Assembly: GCA_002482965.1 (NCBI GenBank)
Contig: DLGZ01000059.1
Location: 105,874-135,258, forward strand
Length of the DNA stretch: 29,385 nucleotides
Origin: Verrucomicrobiaceae bacterium UBA7681
GTDB lineage: Bacteria; Verrucomicrobiota; Verrucomicrobiia; Verrucomicrobiales; Verrucomicrobiaceae
Reading direction: 5' to 3'
Shown one piece after another: positions 1-6,002 of this stretch; position 1 is the first letter of the stretch; every line of letters begins with the position of its first letter. The notes beneath the pieces are model-generated. The model did not search any database. It saw nothing but the letters and a program-made list of their open reading frames with translations, and was not told where the DNA came from. The position numbers and the translations under genes were made by a program.

Positions 1-530
1 AACTTGGCCACCATGGCCTTGCTGGCTTCCGTACCGGCTTCGGCGGCGGCGGTCACAGCGGTGATGGCCTCAGGCAGAGATTGAGCGGCGACTTCTGTAG
101 CCTTGGTAGCCGCAGGCTCCATGGCATCCACGCAGGTTTTGTCGCCGATGGCGGCACCACCGCGCTGCTTCACACCATCCACACCGGCCTGGAGAAATGC
201 AGCCAGTCCGGCGGCATCGAAGGATTCTTTGCCATTGAGCGCTTTGCCGCCGTTGCGGAAGAAGGTGCCAAAGATCGCGCCGCTTGCGCCGCCCATGCTG
301 CTCATCATCGCCATGCCCACGGTGGAGAAGGCTTTCTCGATGCTTTCGACTTCGGCGGCATTGAGTTTTTCCGTGGCGGCACGCATACCGCGCTCCATGC
401 CCATGCCATGATCACCGTCTCCGAGATCACGGTCCGCCTGGGACAGCATCGGCTCGGCAGCGATGATGCGCTCGCAGGCGAGCAGGAGCATGGCTTTGAC
501 TTCGTCTTTGGAAAGGTTGGCTTTGGGCAT
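1..530 (-). CDS. dhaL: Dihydroxyacetone kinase subunit L (DhaL), 3' end cut by window edge
   Basis: Nucleotide-binding subunit of dihydroxyacetone kinase, cytoplasmic. In the known enzymes it passes phosphate, from ATP or by way of a PTS protein, to the substrate held by DhaK. About 176 residues are visible of the roughly 210 usual for the family; the C-terminus lies beyond the left edge. Diagnostic motifs are LGDGDHG (residues 36-42), whose acidic residues bind Mg-ADP, GGASG (80-84) and GAAIGDKT (125-132). The start is the ATG at 530, which places the first helix (SKDEVKAMLLLACERI) at the normal N-terminus. It lies 63 bp after the cyclic-nucleotide-binding gene and two genes after dhaK on the same strand, so it is probably the last visible member of that operon. 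No DhaM-like PTS subunit is visible, but one could lie outside the window. Confidence 0.9.
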   Translation of the reverse strand, partial: MPKANLSKDEVKAMLLLACERIIAAEPMLSQADRDLGDGDHGMGMERGMRAATEKLNAAEVESIEKAFSTVGMAMMSSMGGASGAIFGTFFRNGGKALNGKESFDAAGLAAFLQAGVDGVKQRGGAAIGDKTCVDAMEPAATKATEVAAQSLPEAITAVTAAAEAGTEASKAMVAK

Positions 531-593
531 GGGACCGCGAGTGTTGGCGCTCTGGCGGGGAAGTCAAATGCGAAGCCTGCAAGACAGGCACCT

Positions 594-956
594 CTACCCC
601 TTCGCGCGTCGGTCCGCATTCCGCAGCCGGTCGGCCATGCCTTTCATCACGTGCAGGGCAAACTGCGGCACCTCATCGACCAGGGACAGGAAGTGGTGGC
701 GGTTCACTGGAAGCAGCTTGCACTGGGTGCGGGCAATGGCATCGGCCGTACGGACGGACTCTTCGATCAGGGATATTTCGCCGAAAAAACCTTCCGGAAA
801 GACGGTTTCCACGAGGACACCGTTGATGAGGATGTCCACCTCCCCGCTTTGCACCACAAACATCTCCCCGGACTCGTCGCCAGCGTTAAAAATGTGCGCT
901 CCTTGCAGAACGGACCGCACGTTGGCAGGGCTGGCGAAGATATCGGGGAGCTTCAT
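594..956 (-). CDS. Stand-alone cyclic-nucleotide-binding domain protein
   Basis: A 120-residue protein that is essentially a single Crp/cAMP-kinase-type cyclic-nucleotide-binding domain. It has no DNA-binding, kinase or membrane part, so it probably works by binding a partner. The beta-roll begins near residue 19. The phosphate-binding cassette is GFFGEISLIEESVRTAD (about 56-72), with the expected Gly59-Glu60 and Arg69-Thr70-Ala71, so nucleotide binding is plausible. The gene starts 12 bp after the dhaK stop and ends 63 bp before dhaL, which implies co-transcription with both. Inference: it could adjust the kinase in response to a cyclic nucleotide. Which nucleotide it binds cannot be told from the sequence. 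A 5-bp hairpin at 575-589 lies in the gap before dhaL but lacks a T-run, so it is not a convincing terminator. Confidence 0.85.
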   Translation of the reverse strand: MKLPDIFASPANVRSVLQGAHIFNAGDESGEMFVVQSGEVDILINGVLVETVFPEGFFGEISLIEESVRTADAIARTQCKLLPVNRHHFLSLVDEVPQFALHVMKGMADRLRNADRRAKG

Positions 957-968
957 GGCGTGCGAGTC

Positions 969-1982
969 TTACAGCTTGGTGTAGCCCACGCTTTCGCAAG
1001 GCATGTCCCAGAGTTTCTTCAGCTCCGCATCCAGCTTGGTGATGCTGAAACTCACGCCGGCCATTTCCTGGCAGGTGACGATGTTATCGACGATGGTCTG
1101 GTGAATCTTGATGCCGCGCGCTTCGAGGATGGGCTTTGCACCACGCAGCAAGATGAGCAGTTCCATCATGTGGGTGGAGCCGAGGCTGTTGACGAAGAAC
1201 ACGATTTCATCTCCGGCATTCAGCGCGAGGTCGTCGGCAAACAGCAGTTCCAGCATCTTGGCAGCCAGTTCATCCGCCGTGCACATCGGGATGAGTCCGA
1301 CGCCTTTTTCACCATGGATGCCCATGCCGAGGCCGATCACATCATCAGCCAGTTCGAAGGTCGGCTTGCCAGTGGCGGGGATGCTGCCGGGCTTGGTGGA
1401 GACGCCGACGGTGCGCGTGTGGTCGCAGGCCTTTTGCGCGATGCGGGCGAGCTCATCGAGTGAATCCACCGTCTGCGCGGCAGCACCGGCGAGCTTGGTG
1501 ATCGGCACAAGACCGGCCACGCCACGACGGTTGTGCTTCTGATCAAGAGGAGCCGAACAGACGTCGTCGGCGATGATGACGGTTTTCACAGTGATGCCTT
1601 CATCCGCAGCGAGTTCCGCGCCAATGTCAAAATTCATCACATCCCCGGCATAGTTGCCGTAGAGAAAGAGCACGCCCTTGCCACGGTTCACTGCCTGGGC
1701 GGCTTCCAGCACGATGTCCGGCGGCGGCGCGGCGAAGATTTCACCCACGGCGGCACCATCGGCCATGCCTTTGCCAACGAGGCCATGATAGATCGGCTCA
1801 TGCCCCGCTCCGCCACCCACGAGCAGCGCAGGTGCGTCCGGCCGCAGATCATTCATCACAATGGAACGCGTGCCCACACGGCGGGCCTTGCCATCATAAG
1901 CCAGCACGAGACCTTCAAAGAGTTCGTCGGCGCACTTCAGCGGATTGTTGATGATCTTCTTGGCAGGATTGGCGTGGCTCAT
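969..1982 (-). CDS. dhaK: Dihydroxyacetone kinase subunit K (DhaK)
   Basis: Substrate-binding subunit of dihydroxyacetone kinase. The family binds dihydroxyacetone, or a related ketose, as a covalent hemiaminal on a histidine. The protein is 337 residues, normal for DhaK. Visible motifs are GGGAGHEP (57-63, His61 corresponding to the E. coli general-base His56), YGNYAGDVMNF (108-118, including the conserved Asp114) and GMGIHGEKG (219-227, His223 as the covalent anchor). The ATG at 1982 was chosen over an upstream ATG at 2045 because conserved DhaK sequence (PAKKIINNP) begins directly after it; it is preceded by CAACC rather than a Shine-Dalgarno. Downstream are the cyclic-nucleotide-binding gene and dhaL. 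The true substrate could be another C3 or C4 ketose such as erythrulose; sequence alone does not decide. Confidence 0.92.
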   Translation of the reverse strand: MSHANPAKKIINNPLKCADELFEGLVLAYDGKARRVGTRSIVMNDLRPDAPALLVGGGAGHEPIYHGLVGKGMADGAAVGEIFAAPPPDIVLEAAQAVNRGKGVLFLYGNYAGDVMNFDIGAELAADEGITVKTVIIADDVCSAPLDQKHNRRGVAGLVPITKLAGAAAQTVDSLDELARIAQKACDHTRTVGVSTKPGSIPATGKPTFELADDVIGLGMGIHGEKGVGLIPMCTADELAAKMLELLFADDLALNAGDEIVFFVNSLGSTHMMELLILLRGAKPILEARGIKIHQTIVDNIVTCQEMAGVSFSITKLDAELKKLWDMPCESVGYTKL

Positions 1983-2072
1983 GGTTGGGATCGGCAGGGT
2001 TGAAAAAAGAGACGCCAGTTTTACGGCGTGCGCCGAGGCTGTCAAAGCCGATTGCCAGTCTCCCCGCCCGCC

Positions 2073-2678
2073 TCAGTGGGAGCCATAGCCGGCCAGCAGC
2101 ACCAGTCGCGCCACGATCCAGCAGCCCAGCGCCAGCATCAAAAAGGTCATGCCCTTGCGTACATTATGGAGCTTTGCCTCCAGAACGAGGGACTTTGAGT
2201 GGATCTGCCCCAGCACGGAGCGTTTGACCCCGTCATTCGATTGTTTGCAGAACAAGTCCGCGTATTCCTCGCCAGGAATCGAGGCGATCTGTCCCGAGAA
2301 ATAGAGGTTGGGATGATGGTTTTCTCCGCCGTTTTTTCTCACAGCGCGTGGGAAGGCGGCGGCAATGCCACGCCCAAAGGCAAAGCACATGCAGATGAAA
2401 AAGAGCAGGTACAGCAGCAAGGCCAGACATTCAAACCACTGCATGCCCGCCATATTCCGCGTCTGCGCCCCGGTCCCTATATTGACGATCATGGCCATCA
2501 AAACCGCCGAGGTGCTCAGCGTGAGCTGCGCCTTCAGGTCCGCCCGGCTGATCTGCTGCTCCATATCCTGATAAAGCATGTAGATCAAACGTGTGACATC
2601 TACCTGCGTGTCCCTCACCAGTGCGGTTACGGTGCCGAGAAGATTACCTGCGGAGGTGGAAGGGGGAGCTGGCTGCAT
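2073..2678 (-). CDS. Three-TM membrane protein resembling the PycTM (DUF5706) effector family
   Basis: A 201-residue protein with predicted membrane segments at about 52-70, 83-103 and 176-197. Features recalling the PycTM/DUF5706 family are the segment SRADLKAQLTLSTSAVL (about 44-60), matching the family's 'aDxKA...' start of TM1, and NLYFSGQIASIPGEEY (124-139), matching its 'NLxFFGxIA...eeY' block, followed by a helix leading into the last membrane segment. PycTM proteins are the membrane-acting effectors of Pycsar anti-phage systems, triggered by cyclic pyrimidine nucleotides. No cyclase gene is visible here, so a defence role is not shown. The gene lies 90 bp before dhaK on the same strand, in a locus that also encodes a cyclic-nucleotide-binding domain. 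The family match was made by eye. Confidence 0.6.
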   Translation of the reverse strand: MQPAPPSTSAGNLLGTVTALVRDTQVDVTRLIYMLYQDMEQQISRADLKAQLTLSTSAVLMAMIVNIGTGAQTRNMAGMQWFECLALLLYLLFFICMCFAFGRGIAAAFPRAVRKNGGENHHPNLYFSGQIASIPGEEYADLFCKQSNDGVKRSVLGQIHSKSLVLEAKLHNVRKGMTFLMLALGCWIVARLVLLAGYGSH

Positions 2679-2696
2679 AGAGGGAAAAAGGCGGCT

Positions 2697-2724
2697 TTAA
2701 TAAGCACTGGGTCACGAGTGGCAA
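2697..2724 (-). promoter_or_regulatory. Candidate sigma-70 promoter for the PycTM-like/dhaK operon
   Basis: Read on the minus strand, a -35-like TTGCCA (2719-2724) and a -10-like TATTAA (2697-2702) are separated by 16 bp. Transcription would begin near 2690, about a dozen bases before the ATG at 2678. The match is by eye and the leader would be very short. Confidence 0.35.
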
Positions 2725-2762
2725 GATGGAGGCTCGAACCTGACAAAATCGTCACTAAACCA

Positions 2763-3293
2763 TTATCTACCAGCCATGGACCTGTCCGGCATCTGAAAAG
2801 CATTTTCGATGATGTGGACACGCGGCAGCTCGCCCTCAGTGAGGATGACCTCGGCAATGTCGAAGCGAAACTGGATGCGCGGATTTCCAAGCAACCGCAG
2901 CCAGTCCATGGCACCGCGCTGGATGAGGCGCTGCTTTTCAGGCCCCACCGCGTCGGCAGGGCGGCCAAAGGCGCTGCTGGTACGGGATTTCACTTCGATA
3001 AACGTAAGCACATCGCGATGCCTGGCGACGATGTCCACTTCGCCCCGATTAGCCCCCCGGTAGTTGCGATGAAGCACCTTGCGGCCATGCGCGGCGAGCC
3101 AGCGTACGGCGATGAGTTCGCCCATGGCACCTATTTCCCCGCTGCTCATTTTTCGTCCTGCGAGACGGCGCTGGAACAAGGACAACGGTTTTGCGCGCAG
3201 CCAGAGCGCCGCTGTCCGCACCCGTACATCTCCCGTGACCCGCCGCCGCAGCCAACGCCACAGACTTTGAGTTCGGGAGATGCGCCGCTTCAT
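2763..3293 (-). CDS. YraN / UPF0102 family nuclease-like protein
   Basis: A member of the YraN (UPF0102) family, small proteins with a PD-(D/E)XK nuclease-like fold and no firmly established function. The core starts at GEIGAMGELIA (52-62). The putative metal-binding set is Glu59, Asp87 (RGEVDIVA) and Glu100-Val-Lys102 (FIEVKSR). The chosen ATG at 3293 overlaps the rnhB stop by four bases (ATGA), which suggests translational coupling, and gives 176 residues. The usual family length is about 120, so the first 50 residues, rich in Arg and Trp, would be an extension. An internal ATG at 3149 would give a standard 128-residue protein. Adjacency to rnhB is common for this family. Confidence 0.85.
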   Translation of the reverse strand: MKRRISRTQSLWRWLRRRVTGDVRVRTAALWLRAKPLSLFQRRLAGRKMSSGEIGAMGELIAVRWLAAHGRKVLHRNYRGANRGEVDIVARHRDVLTFIEVKSRTSSAFGRPADAVGPEKQRLIQRGAMDWLRLLGNPRIQFRFDIAEVILTEGELPRVHIIENAFQMPDRSMAGR

Positions 3294-3907
3294 GCCAGAT
3301 CGAGTTGAAGCTGAGCCACAGGCCTGAAACTGCGGCGATGATGCGGACAAGGGCCGTGCTGCCTCAAAGCCGCCAGATGCGCAGGCGTGGGGTAGCCTTT
3401 GTGAATTTCAAAACCGTACTCAGGATGCTGCCGCGCCATGGCCACCATGAGGCGGTCCCGTGTGACCTTGGCGATGATGCTCGCCGCCGCGATGGAGTAG
3501 CTGAGGCTGTCTCCTTTGACCAAAGCGACCTGATGCAGGGGAAAAAGCTTCACCGGCTTGCCGTCGATGAGGGCGGCATCAGGCACTGGCTGCAAACCCA
3601 GCGCGGCACGCCGCATGCCTTCCCACGTCGCTTGAAGGATGTTGATGCGGTCGATTTCATCGGGCTGGATGCTCACGCAGTGCCAGCTGATGCGTGCGTC
3701 ACCGGTGATCTCTTCGTACAGCCGTTCGCGTTTCACTTCGCTGAGCTGCTTGGAATCGTTGAGCACCGCATGCGTGAAATCGTCCGGCAGCACCACGGCC
3801 GCCACACACACGGGACCGGCGAGAGGGCCACGACCGGCTTCATCAATCCCTGCCACGATGCGAAAACCCGCAGCACGCAGCGTGTTTTCGTGATCGATCG
3901 TTGGCAT
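3290..3907 (-). CDS. rnhB: Ribonuclease HII
   Basis: Cuts the RNA strand of RNA-DNA hybrids and starts removal of single ribonucleotides misincorporated into DNA. The 205 residues fit the usual length. The signature GIDEAGRGPLAGPV (20-33) carries catalytic Asp22 and Glu23. DSKQLSE (51-57), LIDGKPV (113-119, Asp115), AKVTRDR (146-152, Asp151) and HKGYPTPAH (169-177) follow in family order. Its stop overlaps the start of the YraN-family gene. It starts 29 bp after the end of the secreted-protein gene on the same strand, so the three may share a transcript. Confidence 0.97.
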   Translation of the reverse strand: MPTIDHENTLRAAGFRIVAGIDEAGRGPLAGPVCVAAVVLPDDFTHAVLNDSKQLSEVKRERLYEEITGDARISWHCVSIQPDEIDRINILQATWEGMRRAALGLQPVPDAALIDGKPVKLFPLHQVALVKGDSLSYSIAAASIIAKVTRDRLMVAMARQHPEYGFEIHKGYPTPAHLAALRQHGPCPHHRRSFRPVAQLQLDLA

Positions 3908-3936
3908 GATGAAAACAATGGAGTACCAAGCCCCTG

Positions 3937-4812
3937 CTACGGCTTCACCTCAATAGGAAGGGTCACTTCTGCCGGGGCTCCGCTTTCAGGTGCCTGCCAG
4001 CGCAGCACTTCGGCACCCGGCTTGGCGGGATCTTTGGACAACTTGTAAATGCGAATTTGCAGTGTGGCTTTCTCCCCTTCCGGCCTTGGCACCGGCTTCA
4101 TGCGCAGCGTGATTTCGTTGTGCCCGTTGACGAGGCCGCCAATGAGAATCTGCTGATCCAGCCCATCCCGAACGGGGTCGTAATGGATGCCGTTCATGCT
4201 CATGGTCGTTTCATAGCCGAAGGTCTGCAGCTTGCTGCCCGCCTTATAATCCGGAACACGGCACAAAGGCGGCGGCGGCGGCATGCTGCCGGGCGGCGTG
4301 TACTCTGGAGTGTCGAGAAAGTCGGGACGCTTGCCTGCCTTCAGATCTTTGATCACCTCTGGGGCTCCATCCAGACGGGAGATGCGGTTGCTGTCATACC
4401 TCCAGCCTCCATTTTCACGAGCAAATTTCAGCTTCAGCAGATTTTCCCGGATGAGGTCCTTGTCCTGCCCCATGTCGATCCGGCCAAAATAAACGAGATG
4501 CGCCGTATCGCCCACCGCCTGCGCTTCCAGCAGGCGCAGCCCCGCCAGAGCAGGAGGCGTCACGTCAGAAGCAAACACGGCTTCAGGAAAAACCTGGCGT
4601 TCACTGACCACCATATTGCGAATCACGGTCTGACGATAAAGAGTGATGCTTGAGGCCCAGGCTTTTGCATCTTTGCGCAACATGGCATCCCGCCATTTAA
4701 GATACACCTTTTCCAATCCGGCCTGCAAACCAGCCTCATCCTCCTGGGCGCAAGCAGGTGAACAGAGTTGAAACAGGCTTAATCCAAGGAGCAAAGAGAG
4801 GAATTGGCGCAT
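3937..4812 (-). CDS. Secreted protein of unknown function
   Basis: I do not recognise a family. The protein is 291 residues with a clear Sec signal peptide: a short Arg-containing start, hydrophobic LSLLLGLSLFQL, then a likely cleavage after SPACA near residue 22. Residues about 25-130 (for example GLEKVYLKWRDAMLRKDAKA) read like the alpha-plus-beta start of an NTF2/SnoaL-like domain. A Pro-rich stretch (GSMPPPPPL) and a beta-rich C-terminal part follow. The ATG at 4812 was chosen because the signal peptide begins there; an upstream in-frame ATG at 4845 would bury it. A cytosine just before the cleavage region (QLCSPACAQ) does not give a convincing lipobox. It is divergent from the hydrolase gene and probably co-transcribed with rnhB. 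Confidence 0.75.
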   Translation of the reverse strand: MRQFLSLLLGLSLFQLCSPACAQEDEAGLQAGLEKVYLKWRDAMLRKDAKAWASSITLYRQTVIRNMVVSERQVFPEAVFASDVTPPALAGLRLLEAQAVGDTAHLVYFGRIDMGQDKDLIRENLLKLKFARENGGWRYDSNRISRLDGAPEVIKDLKAGKRPDFLDTPEYTPPGSMPPPPPLCRVPDYKAGSKLQTFGYETTMSMNGIHYDPVRDGLDQQILIGGLVNGHNEITLRMKPVPRPEGEKATLQIRIYKLSKDPAKPGAEVLRWQAPESGAPAEVTLPIEVKP

Positions 4813-4982
4813 GGCAGGTGCGGTTGAAACAACGAACAAGGACATGTTTCACGTAAAAACAACTGGTCATCATCATTTTATGATTAGCATCCCGGGAAAT
4901 TCGCTGTGATAGTTTTAATCCAGAGTAAAACCATTTGCCGATTTGGTGATTCTGGTAAACGTCAACGCTTTACCCCCAAAAC

Positions 4983-5855
4983 ATGGAGTCCCACAGTGAA
5001 GGTCAGCCCCGCACCCCCCCGATTGATCGCAATCGGGAGTTGCTGAAGACCGCCCGAGAAGAAATCTACAAGACTGTAGGAGGTGTGAACCTCTCGGCTT
5101 ATATTTGGGAACCTGAGATGGACAAGGCTCCCGCTTACCCCAAGTCGGTGGCTGCCTTCTTTTTCAGCAGCGGCTGGGACAACGGTCAGGTGGCGCAGTT
5201 TGCCCCGCATTGTGTTTATTTTGCCTCACGTGGCATGACGACGATCTGTTTTGATTATCGCGTCGCCACCCGTCACGGCACAGGTCCCGTCGAAGCCATG
5301 GCCGATGCACGCTCCGCCATTCGCTGGATTCGCATGAACGCTGTCGAACTGGGCATCAACCCCGGCAAGATCGTCGGTGTCGGTGGTTCGGGTGGCGGAC
5401 ACGCCATCGCCTCTTCGGCCATCCTCAATGGCTTCGATGATCCTTCGGACGCGCTTGATTGCAGCCCGGCACCCAATGCCATCGTGCTGTTCAATCCGGT
5501 GATGGACACCTATTCCAAGCATGCCTTTGGACGTGACCGCTGGCCAGATCAGGCCACCTGCAAGGCTGCCGACCTCATTCGCAGCATCAGGCCAGGCCTG
5601 CCGCCCATGCTCATCATGCACGGCACTGCCGACCGCGTGATCCCCTTTGACGGCTCCTATGAGTTTGCCCGCAAGTCGAGCAAGAAGAAGAATCTCTGCC
5701 GCTTGATCGAATTCGAAGGCCAGGGACACGGCTTCTTCAATTTCAATCTCTCCTTTGAGATGTACGAAGCCACCCTCATGGCGATGGACGAGCTCTTTGT
5801 CGAACTCGGTTTCCTCGAACCCGACCCCGAAGCGGGCCTGGGCAAAGTGGAATAG
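4983..5855 (+). CDS. Alpha/beta hydrolase, esterase/lipase-like
   Basis: A 290-residue alpha/beta-hydrolase fold protein without a signal peptide, probably a cytoplasmic carboxylesterase. The nucleophile elbow is GGSGGGH (134-140, Ser136). The acid is Asp217 in HGTADRVIPF and the base is His249 in EGQGHGFF, giving a complete Ser-Asp-His triad in the usual order. The oxyanion region before the elbow reads FFFSSGW, not the HGGGW of hormone-sensitive-lipase relatives, so the subfamily is uncertain. Context says little: it sits alone, divergent from the secreted protein and 147 bp before the M16 protease. The natural substrate cannot be predicted. The ATG at 4983 has no Shine-Dalgarno, like most genes in this window. 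Confidence 0.85.
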   Translation: MESHSEGQPRTPPIDRNRELLKTAREEIYKTVGGVNLSAYIWEPEMDKAPAYPKSVAAFFFSSGWDNGQVAQFAPHCVYFASRGMTTICFDYRVATRHGTGPVEAMADARSAIRWIRMNAVELGINPGKIVGVGGSGGGHAIASSAILNGFDDPSDALDCSPAPNAIVLFNPVMDTYSKHAFGRDRWPDQATCKAADLIRSIRPGLPPMLIMHGTADRVIPFDGSYEFARKSSKKKNLCRLIEFEGQGHGFFNFNLSFEMYEATLMAMDELFVELGFLEPDPEAGLGKVE

Positions 5856-5870
5856 CCCGCCAATGGCGGG
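5856..5870. repeat. Short hairpin after the hydrolase gene
   Basis: CCCGCC AAT GGCGGG, a 6-bp stem directly after the hydrolase stop codon. There is no T-run on the plus strand, so it is at best a weak terminator or an mRNA 3'-end protector. Confidence 0.4.
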
Positions 5871-5889
5871 AATCTCAAATTCCAGAAAT

Positions 5890-5931
5890 CCAATGACGAA
5901 TCTTCGCTTCCACGCCGTTTCGTCATTGGAA
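5890..5931. repeat. 12-bp perfect inverted repeat between hydrolase and protease genes
   Basis: The arms TCCAATGACGAA (5890-5901) and TTCGTCATTGGA (5920-5931) are perfect reverse complements around an 18-nt loop. No T-tract follows, so this does not look like a simple terminator. It may be a dispersed palindromic repeat or a small MITE relic; other copies would be needed to say so. Confidence 0.55.
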
Positions 5932-6002
5932 TACTTGCGCATTGTTCCGTCATTTTGACTTTGCCATCCGTTTACTTTTCCAACCCCACGCATCGCACAA
6001 CC

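Noticed and set aside
81..1463. 460-codon open frame on the plus strand
   Set aside because: It lies antisense to dhaL, the CNB gene and dhaK, whose motifs are unmistakable; its His/Gly-rich product matches no family.
2073..2678. A complete Pycsar defence system
   Set aside because: No cyclase gene is visible and the effector match is by eye only; reported as resemblance, not as a system.
2199..3308. 369-codon open frame on the plus strand
   Set aside because: Antisense to the PycTM-like and YraN-family genes; composition typical of a shadow frame in GC-rich DNA.
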